Assembly (NCBI GenBank): GCA_958453305.1
Contig: CAUDXH010000004.1
Location: 1-64,000 of the forward strand
Origin: an uncultured Bacteroides sp.
GTDB lineage: Bacteria; Bacteroidota; Bacteroidia; Bacteroidales; Bacteroidaceae
Direction of reading: 5' to 3'
DNA length: 64,000 bases
The notes beneath the pieces are model-generated. The model did not search any database. It was not told the DNA's origin and saw only the letters and a program-made list of their open reading frames with translations. Every line of letters begins with the position of its first letter. The stretch's first letter is position 1. Below, piece by piece: positions 41,356 through 50,853 of the stretch. The translations under genes and the position numbers were made by a program.

Positions 41356-43323
41356 ATGATAAAGAAACCTATTTTTTCGAATGTACTTTCACTGGCATGG
41401 AATTTACTGATTGTATATGTATGTTACTCTATTTGCCGGCTTGCGTTTTTGCTGACTAATCTTTCTATTTTCAGTGAAAAACTTGATTTCAGTTATATGT
41501 CGGGGCTGTTTGGGGCAGGAGTCATTTTTGACACGACGGCTATCTTGTATAGCAATGCTCTGTTTATCCTGCTGTTTCTCTTTCCGTTTCACTGGAAAGA
41601 ACATCCGCTGTTTTATAAGGGAGTGCGATGGGTCTTTACAGTTGTTAATACACTCTTCCTGATAGCGAATCTGATAGATTGCGTTTATTTCCGCTTTTCC
41701 GGCCGCCGCACTACAATGAGTGTTTTTCAGGAGTTCAGTCATGAGGGAGGAAGTAATCTGACTTCTATTTTCCTGAAAGAATTTGCTGTTAACTGGTACT
41801 TGGTGCTGCTGGCAGCGGCACTGGCTTACATGCTCTATAAACTGTATCGTGCTCCCCAGTCTTATCCGGTAAAGAATAAGCTTGGTTATTATCTGGTGCA
41901 AACAGTTATGCTGGTGGCAGCCATTCCCTTTGTTGTTTTCGGTATGCGTGGGGGGATGACGGCAGCTACACGTCCTATTACAATCAGCAATGCCAATCAG
42001 TATGCCGACCGTCCCGTTGATGCTTGCTTGGTGCTCAATACTCCCTTCTCTATGTTCCGCACATTGGGTAAAAAGGCTTTTATCATTCCCGATTATTTGC
42101 CGGAGGATGAAGCCGAGGCGGTTTATTCTCCGCTTATACTTCCGGCTGATTCAGCGCAGTTCCGTCCGATGAATGTTGTGGTGCTGATTGTGGAAAGTTT
42201 TAGCAAGGAGTTTGTCGGAAGCTTTAATCCTCATTTGGATGGAGGAACCTATAAAGGATATACCCCTTTTCTTGATTCGCTGCTGACTAAGGGTCTGACC
42301 TTCGAGTATTCATACAGCAATGGTCGGAAAAGTATTGATGGAATGCCTTCTGTACTATCGTCTATCCCAAGTTTTGTAGAGCCGTTCTTTCTTACTCCTG
42401 CCTCACTCAATGATGTGTCCAGTTTGGCAAGAGAACTGAAGCATAAAGGATATTATTCTGCCTTTTTCCATGGAGCAATGAATGGCTCGATGGGATTTCA
42501 GGCATTCGCCAATTCGGTAGGCTTTGATAGTTATTGGGGGCGTACAGAATATAATGAAGACCCGAAGTATAACGGTGATGATGATTTTGACGGTACATGG
42601 GCTATTTGGGATGAGGAATTCATGCAGTTTTATTGCGATCGTATGACAGAGTTCAAGCAACCCTTTGTGACCTCTTTGTTTACGGCTACTTCGCATAATC
42701 CGTATGCTTTGCCGGAGCGTTATAAGAATGTTTTTCCGAAGGGTACGCATCCTATTCATGAGTGTATCGGCTATACAGATCATGCGTTGCGTCATTTCTT
42801 CGCATCGGCTTCAAAGCAGCCTTGGTATGAAAATACGCTCTTTGTCTTGACCGCCGACCATGCAAGTATGAATGAACATCCGGAGTATGTAACCGATCTG
42901 GGCGCCTATAAAGTTCCTATCTTGTTTTATGCACCGGGTATGCCGGAGTTAGGCAAAAGAGATTCGGTAACGATTGCAGAGCAGATAGATATCATGCCTA
43001 CGGTGTTAGGTATCTTGGGATATGACCGTCCTTATATTGGTTTTGGGCAGGATATTCTTCATACGCCGGCTGCCGATAAGTTCGCGGTGAATTATATTAA
43101 CGGAAGTGGGGTTTATCAGTTACTGAAGGGAGATTATCTGATACAGTTTGACGGTGAGAAGGTTATTCATGCGTATCGCTTCCGTACAGACTTGCTCATG
43201 GAGAACGATGTGAAAGATACTATGCCGCAGGATATTCGTCGGGCAATGGAGAAACAACTGAAATCAATCATTCAGCAATACATGCAGCGCATGAATACGA
43301 ACGGATTGGTTTACCGCGAGTAA
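41356..43323 (+). CDS. LTA synthase family/sulfatase-fold membrane transferase
   Basis: 655 aa. About five N-terminal transmembrane helices (to roughly residue 205) anchor a periplasmic alkaline-phosphatase-superfamily domain. Metal ligands E280 (IVESFS) and D501/H502 (TADHAS), the likely nucleophile S326 (RKSIDGMPS, where lipoteichoic acid synthases have threonine) and SHNPYALP match the LTA-synthase/phosphoglycerol-transferase type. In a Gram-negative it probably transfers phosphoglycerol or phosphoethanolamine to a lipid or glycan. The acceptor is unknown. It is divergent from the broken metallophosphoesterase. Confidence 0.85.
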   Translation: MIKKPIFSNVLSLAWNLLIVYVCYSICRLAFLLTNLSIFSEKLDFSYMSGLFGAGVIFDTTAILYSNALFILLFLFPFHWKEHPLFYKGVRWVFTVVNTLFLIANLIDCVYFRFSGRRTTMSVFQEFSHEGGSNLTSIFLKEFAVNWYLVLLAAALAYMLYKLYRAPQSYPVKNKLGYYLVQTVMLVAAIPFVVFGMRGGMTAATRPITISNANQYADRPVDACLVLNTPFSMFRTLGKKAFIIPDYLPEDEAEAVYSPLILPADSAQFRPMNVVVLIVESFSKEFVGSFNPHLDGGTYKGYTPFLDSLLTKGLTFEYSYSNGRKSIDGMPSVLSSIPSFVEPFFLTPASLNDVSSLARELKHKGYYSAFFHGAMNGSMGFQAFANSVGFDSYWGRTEYNEDPKYNGDDDFDGTWAIWDEEFMQFYCDRMTEFKQPFVTSLFTATSHNPYALPERYKNVFPKGTHPIHECIGYTDHALRHFFASASKQPWYENTLFVLTADHASMNEHPEYVTDLGAYKVPILFYAPGMPELGKRDSVTIAEQIDIMPTVLGILGYDRPYIGFGQDILHTPAADKFAVNYINGSGVYQLLKGDYLIQFDGEKVIHAYRFRTDLLMENDVKDTMPQDIRRAMEKQLKSIIQQYMQRMNTNGLVYRE

Positions 43324-43340
43324 ATATGTATATAAAAAGG

Positions 43341-43395
43341 AAAGTCCCTTTGATTTCGGAAGATTTCTTCTTTGAGTCAAAGGGACTTTTTTATA
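43341..43395 (+). terminator. Terminator of the LTA-synthase-like gene
   Basis: AAAGTCCCTTTGA (43341-43353) pairs with TCAAAGGGACTTT (43377-43389), followed by TTT. It separates the gene from convergent typA. Confidence 0.8.
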
Positions 43396-43432
43396 TGTCA
43401 GTGGGTGACTTCACACACTGATTTTATAATAC

Positions 43433-45238
43433 TTATGCGTTCTTGTTGGCACGTTTACGTTCTATTTCGTCCAAGATAACCTTACGCATACGCATGCTTT
43501 TCGGAGTAACCTCTACGTATTCATCTTCTTTGATGTATTCCAGAGCTTCTTCGAGTGAGAATACAACCGGTGGGATGATACGAGCCTTGTCATCTGAACC
43601 CGATGCACGCATATTGGTTAGCTTCTTTGATTTGGTTACGTTGATAACCAAGTCGTTTTCGTGAACGTGTTCACCTACCACCTGTCCGGCATAGACTTCA
43701 TCTTGCGGATAGATAAAGAACTTACCGCGGTCTTGCAGCTTATCGATGGCATAGGCAAAAGCTGTTCCACCTTCCATGGCAATCATAGAACCGTTGGTAC
43801 GGCGAGGAATATCTCCCTTAAACGGCTGGTATTCTTTGAAGCGGTGTGCCATGATGGCTTCACCCTGAGAAGCAGTCAGCACGTTGGTACGCAGGCCGAT
43901 GATACCGCGTGAAGGCATATCAAACTCAATGTTGACACGGTCGCCTTGTGTTTCCATGGAAACCATTTCACCTTTACGGCGGGTTACCATATCAATCATT
44001 TTGCTTGAGAACTCTTCAGGAACACTGATTGTCAGTTCTTCAATCGGCTCGCATTTTATTCCGTCGATTTCCTTGAAGATAACCTGTGGCTGACCTACCT
44101 GCAACTCGTAGCCTTCGCGACGCATGGTTTCAATCAAGACAGACAGGTGAAGTACACCTCGTCCGGATACAATCCATTTACCGTCTTCGTTTTCTGTTTT
44201 ACGGACACGCAATGCAAGGTTCTTATCCAATTCTTTCATCAAGCGGTCGTGGATATGGCGAGAGGTAACGAATTTACCTTCTTTTCCGAAGAACGGTGAG
44301 TCATTGATGGTAAAGAGCATACTCATGGTCGGCTCGTCAATAGCGATAGGAGGCAATGCTTCCGGATTTTCAAAATCGCAGATCGTATCACCGATTTCAA
44401 ATCCGTCAATACCTACGATGGCGCAGATATCACCAGAAGAAACCGATTCCACTTTTTTGCGTCCTAATCCTTCAAACGTATGAACTTCCTTGATTTTTGA
44501 TTTCACCATTGAGCCGTCACGCTTGGCAAGTGTAATGTTCATTCCTTCTTTGATAGTGCCTCGGTGTACACGTCCTACGGCGATACGTCCCGTATAAGAA
44601 GAGTAATCAAGTGAGGTAATCAGCATTTGCGGAGTTCCCTCCAGTTGCTTCGGAGCAGGAATATATTTTACGATGGCATCGAGCAATGGAGCCAGACTGT
44701 CGGTCGGTGTATTCCAGTCTGTACCCATCCAGTTATTCTTGGCAGAACCATAAAGCACGGGGAAATCCAGCTGGTCTTCAGTGGCGTTGAGGCTGAACAT
44801 CAAGTCGAAAACCATTTCATATACTTCTTCCGGACGGCAGTTAGGCTTATCAACTTTGTTGACCACCACGATGGGTTTCAGTCCGATTTGTAATGCTTTC
44901 TGTAATACGAAACGGGTTTGAGGCATCGGACCTTCAAACGCATCGACAAGCAGAATACATCCGTCGGCCATATTAAGCACACGTTCTACTTCTCCACCGA
45001 AGTCAGCGTGTCCCGGAGTATCGATGATATTGATTTTCGTACCGTTGTAATTGATGGAAACGTTTTTCGAGAGAATCGTTATACCACGTTCGCGTTCCAA
45101 ATCATTGTTATCCAACACCAGTTCACCATTGGTTTGGTCACTGCGGAACAAATGTCCCGCCAACATCATTTTGTCCACCAATGTAGTCTTTCCGTGGTCT
45201 ACGTGGGCAATGATGGCAATGTTTCTAATGTCTTGCAT
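43433..45238 (-). CDS. typA: GTP-binding protein TypA/BipA
   Basis: Ribosome-associated translational GTPase, 601 aa, related to EF-G and LepA, active in 50S assembly and stress adaptation. G1 is AHVDHGKTT (residues 10-18), with G2, DTPGHAD (G3) and VNKVDKP (G4) following. The C-terminal EF-G-like and BipA-specific domains are complete. The reading frame can start at 45283, but the -7 box at 45262-45269 makes ATG 45238 (MQDIRN) the true start. It is divergent from rpsO. Confidence 0.96.
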   Translation of the reverse strand: MQDIRNIAIIAHVDHGKTTLVDKMMLAGHLFRSDQTNGELVLDNNDLERERGITILSKNVSINYNGTKINIIDTPGHADFGGEVERVLNMADGCILLVDAFEGPMPQTRFVLQKALQIGLKPIVVVNKVDKPNCRPEEVYEMVFDLMFSLNATEDQLDFPVLYGSAKNNWMGTDWNTPTDSLAPLLDAIVKYIPAPKQLEGTPQMLITSLDYSSYTGRIAVGRVHRGTIKEGMNITLAKRDGSMVKSKIKEVHTFEGLGRKKVESVSSGDICAIVGIDGFEIGDTICDFENPEALPPIAIDEPTMSMLFTINDSPFFGKEGKFVTSRHIHDRLMKELDKNLALRVRKTENEDGKWIVSGRGVLHLSVLIETMRREGYELQVGQPQVIFKEIDGIKCEPIEELTISVPEEFSSKMIDMVTRRKGEMVSMETQGDRVNIEFDMPSRGIIGLRTNVLTASQGEAIMAHRFKEYQPFKGDIPRRTNGSMIAMEGGTAFAYAIDKLQDRGKFFIYPQDEVYAGQVVGEHVHENDLVINVTKSKKLTNMRASGSDDKARIIPPVVFSLEEALEYIKEDEYVEVTPKSMRMRKVILDEIERKRANKNA

Positions 45239-45261
45239 ACTTATACCTATAGATTTGTTGG

Positions 45262-45269
45262 CAAAGTTA
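45262..45269 (-). promoter_or_regulatory. -7 box of typA
   Basis: TAACTTTG on the minus strand; the transcript would start near 45255 just upstream of ATG 45238. Confidence 0.5.
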
Positions 45270-45323
45270 CTATTTTTCTGCATATTATTTGTTACGATAG
45301 CAAGAGATTTTTTCTGTAAATCG

Positions 45324-45354
45324 CTTGCTATCTGAAAGATTATCCCTATCTTTG
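45324..45354 (+). promoter_or_regulatory. Promoter of rpsO
   Basis: CTTG at 45324-45327 and TATCTTTG at 45347-45354, spacer 19 bases. The resulting leader is about 35 bases. Confidence 0.75.
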
Positions 45355-45395
45355 CAACCGCAAATCAAATTTATACATTTTAAAAGGTCAAAATT

Positions 45396-45665
45396 ATGTA
45401 TTTAGACGCAGCTAAAAAACAAGAAATCTTTGAAAAGTACGGAAAGTCTAACACTGATACTGGATCAGCAGAATCTCAGATTGCATTGTTTTCATACCGT
45501 ATTTCTCGCCTGACTGAGCACATGAAGCTCAACAGAAAAGATTATAGCACTGAAAGAGCTCTTACCGGATTGGTAGGAAAACGTCGTTCTTTGTTGAACT
45601 ACTTGAAAGACCGCGATATCGAAAGATACCGTGCAATCGTTAAAGAGCTTGGCTTGCGTAAGTAA
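45396..45665 (+). CDS. rpsO: 30S ribosomal protein S15
   Basis: 89-aa primary binding protein of 16S rRNA in the central domain of the small subunit. The start DAAKKQEIFEKYGKS, the NTDTGSAESQIALFSYRI block and the HMKLNRKDYSTERAL stretch are classic S15. The ending AIVKELGLRK is intact. It has its own promoter and terminator, so it is monocistronic here rather than linked to pnp as in Escherichia coli. Confidence 0.98.
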   Translation: MYLDAAKKQEIFEKYGKSNTDTGSAESQIALFSYRISRLTEHMKLNRKDYSTERALTGLVGKRRSLLNYLKDRDIERYRAIVKELGLRK

Positions 45666-45688
45666 TCTGTTACTTGCTGCAACACACA

Positions 45689-45733
45689 AAAAATCGGGTC
45701 GCTTCCTTCGAGGAAAGCGACCCGATTTTTTTT
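45689..45733. terminator. Terminator between rpsO and luxS
   Basis: A 16-bp perfect stem (45689-45704 with 45715-45730) with A run before and T run after, so it serves both convergent genes. Confidence 0.9.
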
Positions 45734-45762
45734 AGTTAACAGGGTCAGGTTATCTTGTGCCT

Positions 45763-46242
45763 TCAGGCAGGATATACAAGATTGTCTTCCGTAAGCTGTT
45801 CCAGTACCTCATGAAGGAATTTAGCAGCTTCCCATTTAGCCATCGGAAGGTTCATCATCAGGTAATTTCCGCAGTCTTTAGGTGTAGCTCCCGGAACATC
45901 GCCTTCAAACTCGGCAATGAAACGGAAGGTTTCCTGCATCAGGGGAACAATGTCATGTGAGGTTAGGTCGCCTTTCATCACCAGATAGTTTCCGGTGAGG
46001 CAGCCCATCGGCCCCCAGTAAATGACTTTATCTGCCCATATAGGATGGTTGCGGAGAAAGGTAGCGGCAAGGTGTTCCATGGTGTGGATTTCTGCCTGAC
46101 CTAAAGCCGGCTCGCGGTTCGGTTCTTTCATACGGATGTCGAATGTTGTTACGGTTTCGTTGCCAACGGTATCTTTGCGTGATACATAGATGCCGCGTAA
46201 CAAACGGATGTGGTCAATGGTGAAGCTTGGTATCTTTTTCAT
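45763..46242 (-). CDS. luxS: S-ribosylhomocysteine lyase LuxS
   Basis: Cleaves S-ribosylhomocysteine to homocysteine and the autoinducer-2 precursor DPD. 159 aa. Metal ligands H53 and H57 in HTMEH plus C124 (KDCGNY) and the catalytic cysteine C81 (GCLTG) are all present. It is downstream of mtnN on the same strand (119-base gap), so the two consecutive steps from S-adenosylhomocysteine are probably co-expressed. AI-2 production follows from the enzyme, while any signalling use is inference. Confidence 0.97.
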   Translation of the reverse strand: MKKIPSFTIDHIRLLRGIYVSRKDTVGNETVTTFDIRMKEPNREPALGQAEIHTMEHLAATFLRNHPIWADKVIYWGPMGCLTGNYLVMKGDLTSHDIVPLMQETFRFIAEFEGDVPGATPKDCGNYLMMNLPMAKWEAAKFLHEVLEQLTEDNLVYPA

Positions 46243-46246
46243 AAGT

Positions 46247-46284
46247 TTGAGTTTTTGAGTTCTTGAGTTTTTGAGTTCTTGAGT
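46247..46284. repeat. Short tandem repeat between luxS and mtnN
   Basis: Two exact copies of a 16-bp unit (TTGAGTTTTTGAGTTC) and a partial third. A related TTCTTGAGTTTTTTAG stretch occurs upstream of mtnN (about 47090-47104). No gene lies in it. Confidence 0.65.
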
Positions 46285-46361
46285 CGGTAAGGTGGCGACC
46301 TTAGGCTAATCATTTCAGATCCTTGTCGCCTCGTCAACTTGTCTTCCTTACCTTTCGCTAC

Positions 46362-47057
46362 TTAAATCCTTCCCGGGAGAGCTTTCAGGAAAGTTTCGGT
46401 AACCTGGAAGGAACGGTCTGCCATTTCTCCCCAGAAGTTCTGGTATTGCTCAAAGTGCTGGTCGGCTCCCGGTGTGTCGCTGATGATGCGAAAGCTGATG
46501 AAAGGAACTTGATATAAATAACATACTTGTGCTATGGAAGCAGATTCCATATCTACAGCGAGTCCTTCGGGGAAATTATGCTTGATGTCATTCAGCTCTT
46601 CACGGTCTGTAATAAACTTGTCTCCCGTGCAGATGAGTCCGCCGTGGATAGCGGTTTCGGTGTCCAATGAGAGTGCACAATTATATAGGGTGTCATTTCC
46701 TTGAAAGAAAGTGGGAAGCCCCTGAATCTGTCCGTAAGCATTTCCTTCACCGCACCATACATCATGATACACTATTTGTTGACTCACCACTACATCCATA
46801 ACATTCAGGCAAGTGTCAATACCTCCTGCCACTCCGGTGCTGATGATGCAATCGGGTTGGAAGTTACGTATGAGCTCTACGGCTCCGGCTGCAGCGTTTA
46901 CCTTGCCGATGCCGCACTGCATTAATACAATGGTATTGTTTTTAATAGATCCTTCTATATAGGTAAACGGACCTTCTTTTCTTTCTGTTTTGTTTTCAAG
47001 TTGGCTTGCCAGTTGCTTCTGCTCTGAAGACATGGCGGTGATGATTCCTATTTTCAT
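46362..47057 (-). CDS. mtnN: 5'-methylthioadenosine/S-adenosylhomocysteine nucleosidase
   Basis: 231 aa; hydrolyses the glycosidic bond of MTA and SAH. The start MKIGIITAMSSEQ, the VSTGVAGG-like block (IISTGVAGGIDTCLNVMDVVVS), GLICTGDKFI, VDMESASIAQVCY and ISDTPGADQHFEQY are typical of MtnN/Pfs, and D in RIISDTPG is the expected catalytic acid. SAH made by methyltransferases goes through it to LuxS. It lies before luxS on the same strand. Confidence 0.96.
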   Translation of the reverse strand: MKIGIITAMSSEQKQLASQLENKTERKEGPFTYIEGSIKNNTIVLMQCGIGKVNAAAGAVELIRNFQPDCIISTGVAGGIDTCLNVMDVVVSQQIVYHDVWCGEGNAYGQIQGLPTFFQGNDTLYNCALSLDTETAIHGGLICTGDKFITDREELNDIKHNFPEGLAVDMESASIAQVCYLYQVPFISFRIISDTPGADQHFEQYQNFWGEMADRSFQVTETFLKALPGRI

Positions 47058-47308
47058 TGGCTTGAGTTTATAAATTATAAGTTTATAAGTTCTTGAGTTT
47101 TTTAGTTTATGGTTCTTGGCTTCTTAGCTTTATAGTCGTAAAGCCTTCTTCTAAATGGATATTTGTCTTTTTGTTCTTCTGTCTAAAAGCACTCCATGTT
47201 TTAGTTCTTGAGCCTTCACTATATTATGTATATCTTTTCTTTTGTCTAAAAGCATCCCATCTTTTGTTTGAGAATCATAAAAACTGAAAAACTCAAATAA
47301 ACTAACGG

Positions 47309-47316
47309 CAAATTTA
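47309..47316 (-). promoter_or_regulatory. Possible -7 box for mtnN
   Basis: TAAATTTG on the minus strand, about 250 bases from the mtnN start. The 328-base gap (47058-47385) otherwise holds T-rich sequence with two related TCTAAAAGCA blocks (about 47181-47190 and 47245-47254) and no gene. Confidence 0.3.
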
Positions 47317-47339
47317 CGACTTTTCACTCGGTATTGTGT

Positions 47340-47347
47340 TATCTTTG
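47340..47347 (+). promoter_or_regulatory. -7 box of the YfhO-family gene
   Basis: TATCTTTG, 38 bases before the start codon. Confidence 0.5.
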
Positions 47348-47385
47348 CCTGCTGAAAACTTTAATAATTAATAAACTACTTCATT

Positions 47386-49875
47386 ATGAAAGAGTTTCGG
47401 AAACTATTTCCCGATATGGTTGCAATTATGCTTTTTGCATTGATTGCCTTTGTTTATTTCTTTCCGGCGGTAACAGAGAACCGGATTTTGGCTCAGCATG
47501 ATGCCGTAGCAGGTATCGGTGCGGGGCGTGAAATGCAGGAGTATAGAGAAGCTACAGGTGAACGTACGCGTTGGACGAATGCGATTTTCGGCGGGATGCC
47601 GACTTATCAGATGTCGCCAAGTTATGATTCTTCGGATACGCTGAATGTAGTACAGAAAATCTATCGTTTGTTCTTGCCTGATTATGTATGGTATGTGTTT
47701 ATCATGCTGTTGGGCTTTTACATCTTGCTCCGTGCTTTTAATTTTAAGGTCTGGATGGCAACGCTTGGTGCGGTAATCTGGGCATTCTCTTCGTACTTCT
47801 TCATTATCATTGCTGCCGGGCATATCTGGAAATTTGTGACGTTGGCATACATCCCACCTACGATTGCCGGTATGGTATTGGTATATCGTGGAAAATATTT
47901 GTGGGGTGCTGTAGTAACCGCTTTGTTCGTGGCATTGCAGATTATGTCGAATCATCCTCAAATGAGCTATTATTTTCTCTTTGTCATGCTGTTTATGGCT
48001 ATGGCATACGGTGCTTCGGCTTGGAAGGAAAAGCAAATGCCTCGTTTCTTGAAGGCAAGTGCGGTATTGGTGGTTTCCGGATTGGTAGGTGTATGCATCA
48101 ATCTTTCTAATCTATATCATACCTATCAATATAGCAAGGAAAGTATGCGTGGAAAAAGTGAACTGGTAAAGGCAAATTCTGCCGATCAGACGGATAGCGG
48201 ACTGGAACGGAGTTATATCACGCAATGGAGCTATGGTATTGGAGAAACCTTTTCGTTGCTCGTTCCTAATGTAAAAGGGGGAGCTTCAGTTCCTTTGGCA
48301 CAGAATGAGAAAGCAATGGAGAAGGCGAATCCGATGTATAGTGGCTTGTACAGCCAGTTGGGGCAGTACTGGGGCGAACAGCCGGGAACATCGGGACCGG
48401 TATATGTAGGAGCCTTTGTGATGTTTCTTTTCGTATTGGGACTGTTTGTGGTAAAAGGTCCGATGAAATGGGCATTGGCTGGAGGAACCTTATTCTCAAT
48501 CTTGCTTTCATGGGGACATAACTTTATGGGGCTGACCGATTTCTTTATTGATTATGTTCCGATGTACAGTAAATTCCGTGCAGTATCTTCCATTCTCGTG
48601 ATTGCCGAATTTACCATTCCGCTGCTGGCTGTTATGGCTTTGAAAGAGGTGATAGAGCGCCCGCAGCTGATACGTGAACAGGCAAAAGCTTTTTATGGGA
48701 GCTTTGCTCTTACGGGAGGGCTGGCATTGTTATTTGCCCTTGCACCCTCATTCTTCTTTCCGTCGTATGTATCTTCTGCTGAGTTGAGTGCATTGCAACA
48801 AGCCATTTCTGCCGACCAGCTTGCTCCGATTTTGGTTAACTTGGAAGAAGTGCGCAGTTCCATCTTTACTTCCGATGCATGGCGCAGCTTTTTCATTATT
48901 CTGTTAGGGGTAGCTTTGGTATGGATGTATGGAGCGGGAAAACTGAGAGCTTCCCTGTTGGTGAGCTTGCTTACCGTGCTTTGTCTGGCAGATATGTGGG
49001 GCGTGAACAAGCGCTACCTTTACGATGATCAGTTTGTGGCGAAAGGGACGGAGATGCAGCCCTTCCTTCAGCCGACGGAAACCGACAGGGAAATCCTGAA
49101 AGACAAATCGCTTGATTACCGTGTACTGAACCTTTCGGTAAATACATTCAATGAAAACAATACAGCTTATTGGCATAAAAGCATCGGGGGGTATCATGCT
49201 GCGAAACTTCGCCGCTATCAGGAACTGATAGAAACACACATTCAAGGGGAAATCACTTCCTTGTTTAAAAAACTTCCCGAAGTGGGAGGAGATATGACCC
49301 TGTTGGGTCCCGGACTGACTCCGGTCTTGAATATGCTGAATACACGTTATTATATCTTCCCTTTACAGGGAGGAAAAACCATGCCGCTCTTTAATCCGTA
49401 TGCGCTGGGTAATGCGTGGTTTGTGGGTGAAGTGAAGTATGTGGACAATGCCAATGAGGAAATAGAAGCACTTCGTTCTATCGACCTGGCACGGACAGCG
49501 GTTGTTGACAAGCGTTTTGCCGACTGTGTGAAGTCTTCTGCTGCTGATAGTTTGAATACCATTATGCTGAAAGCATATAAGCCTAATGCCTTGACTTATG
49601 AGGTAAATACGGCAAAAGGAGGAACGGTAGTTTTCTCAGAGATTTATTATCCGGGATGGCGTTCCTATGTTGACGGTAAAGAGGTAGAACATGGACGTGC
49701 TGACTACGTGCTTCGTGCGATGAATGTACCGGCAGGAAAGCATACCGTTGAGTTTGTCTTCGATCCGCAATCGCTTCATGTGACCGAAGGAATAGCCTTT
49801 ACGGCATTGGCATTGCTTGCAGTGGGTGTATTGCTTGCCATTGGTTTGCCTTGGTATCGTCGGCATAAGGCATAA
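47386..49875 (+). CDS. YfhO family membrane protein
   Basis: 829-aa polytopic protein of the YfhO family (GT-C-like glycosyltransferase fold). The first about 530 residues have many transmembrane helices, including a conserved NHPQMSYYF-like stretch near residue 187. A periplasmic domain follows (about 545-790), with a final helix near 800-822. Gram-positive YfhO adds sugars to lipoteichoic acid; in Bacteroidales the substrate is unknown but likely a cell-surface lipid or glycan. It has its own promoter and is followed by a large hairpin. Confidence 0.85.
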   Translation: MKEFRKLFPDMVAIMLFALIAFVYFFPAVTENRILAQHDAVAGIGAGREMQEYREATGERTRWTNAIFGGMPTYQMSPSYDSSDTLNVVQKIYRLFLPDYVWYVFIMLLGFYILLRAFNFKVWMATLGAVIWAFSSYFFIIIAAGHIWKFVTLAYIPPTIAGMVLVYRGKYLWGAVVTALFVALQIMSNHPQMSYYFLFVMLFMAMAYGASAWKEKQMPRFLKASAVLVVSGLVGVCINLSNLYHTYQYSKESMRGKSELVKANSADQTDSGLERSYITQWSYGIGETFSLLVPNVKGGASVPLAQNEKAMEKANPMYSGLYSQLGQYWGEQPGTSGPVYVGAFVMFLFVLGLFVVKGPMKWALAGGTLFSILLSWGHNFMGLTDFFIDYVPMYSKFRAVSSILVIAEFTIPLLAVMALKEVIERPQLIREQAKAFYGSFALTGGLALLFALAPSFFFPSYVSSAELSALQQAISADQLAPILVNLEEVRSSIFTSDAWRSFFIILLGVALVWMYGAGKLRASLLVSLLTVLCLADMWGVNKRYLYDDQFVAKGTEMQPFLQPTETDREILKDKSLDYRVLNLSVNTFNENNTAYWHKSIGGYHAAKLRRYQELIETHIQGEITSLFKKLPEVGGDMTLLGPGLTPVLNMLNTRYYIFPLQGGKTMPLFNPYALGNAWFVGEVKYVDNANEEIEALRSIDLARTAVVDKRFADCVKSSAADSLNTIMLKAYKPNALTYEVNTAKGGTVVFSEIYYPGWRSYVDGKEVEHGRADYVLRAMNVPAGKHTVEFVFDPQSLHVTEGIAFTALALLAVGVLLAIGLPWYRRHKA

Positions 49876-49984
49876 AGCCGCTTGTATGGGTGGCAAACTG
49901 CCTCCCCTAAAAATGTTTTTCACGAAAATTGCCTGCACCCTACACGTTTTGAGGGTTAAGGCATTCTGAATAAATAAGTTAAAG

Positions 49985-50036
49985 GCGTGTAGGACGCAGT
50001 GTAGGTAAAGGATTTTAACTACACCGTCCTACACGC
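49985..50036 (+). terminator. Long hairpin downstream of the YfhO-family gene
   Basis: GCGTGTAGGAC (49985-49995) pairs with GTCCTACACGC, and GTGTAG with CTACAC, giving an almost 18-bp stem with a small internal loop and a 14-base loop. It is followed by TTGTTTTGTTTTTG. CCTACACG also occurs once more at 49930-49947. Confidence 0.65.
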
Positions 50037-50124
50037 TTGTTTTGTTTTTGCTGGTAGTGTTTTTTGAAAAATTGACACTAATCTCTTGTTACGCAGAAAT
50101 CGGGGAAATGATTCTATCAGCCAG

Positions 50125-50814
50125 ATGACCCGGCAGAAGATTGACTCCCTCCGTCAGAAAACGGATCCGGTAAAGGAACAGATTATTGTCAAGGAGATGG
50201 ATGTGCTTAATCGGCTGCCCGTCACCCCTTGGTGGCTTGCTTGCGTGGAAAGATATGCTCCCATCCTTCAGTATAATCCCGATCACCCCGTAGTTCCGTC
50301 GTTGCTGAAAGCGGTTGCCCGCATGACGGATGCCGACAGGCAGACCCCTTCGGGAAAAGTCATCGTGAGCTATGTTCATCTGCCTGAAGCGGTAGAAGTG
50401 GGCGATGAAATGGTGGACGGAGACCTCTACGATATAGACGGGAAACTGCATCGCTTGGCCGAACTGAAAGGGAGATATATATTGCTTGATTTCTGGAGCA
50501 GCGGCTGTGGCCCTTGTGTAGCTTCTCTTCCCGAAATGGAAGAAATCATCCGTCAATATGCTTCCCGGCTGGCAGTAGTGGGTATCAGCGATGACGGTGA
50601 GAAGTCTTGGAAAGAATTTGTTCTCAAGAAAAAACTGAAGGGTTATCAGTGGAACCAGCTTGGTAAATCGAATCCGGGTTTGAAAATAGCTTATCGGGTT
50701 TATGGCATTCCATGTTATGTGTTGATTTCACCCGAAGGAAAAGTCTTGGACAAATGGAGTGGTTACGGGAAAAACTCCTTGAAAGACAAAATAAAAGAGA
50801 TTTTTCCGGAATAG
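50125..50814 (+). pseudogene. 5'-truncated TlpA/thioredoxin-like gene
   Basis: Thioredoxin-fold disulfide reductase domain with the active-site motif WSSGCGPC (CxxC) and the downstream cis-proline loop VYGIPCYVLI. An N-terminal helical region (EMDVLNRLPVTPWWL start) precedes it. Full-length Bacteroidales proteins of this kind have a signal peptide and another domain upstream. Here the frame is closed by a TGA at about 50066-50068 and there is no signal peptide, promoter or good start. The only in-frame starts are TTG 50086 and ATG 50125 (used here). The thioredoxin part is intact. I judge it a remnant, but a cytoplasmic short form cannot be excluded. Confidence 0.55.
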
Positions 50815-50853
50815 CTGTTCTGCACTGAAAAAGAATTTACATATATAATTATT

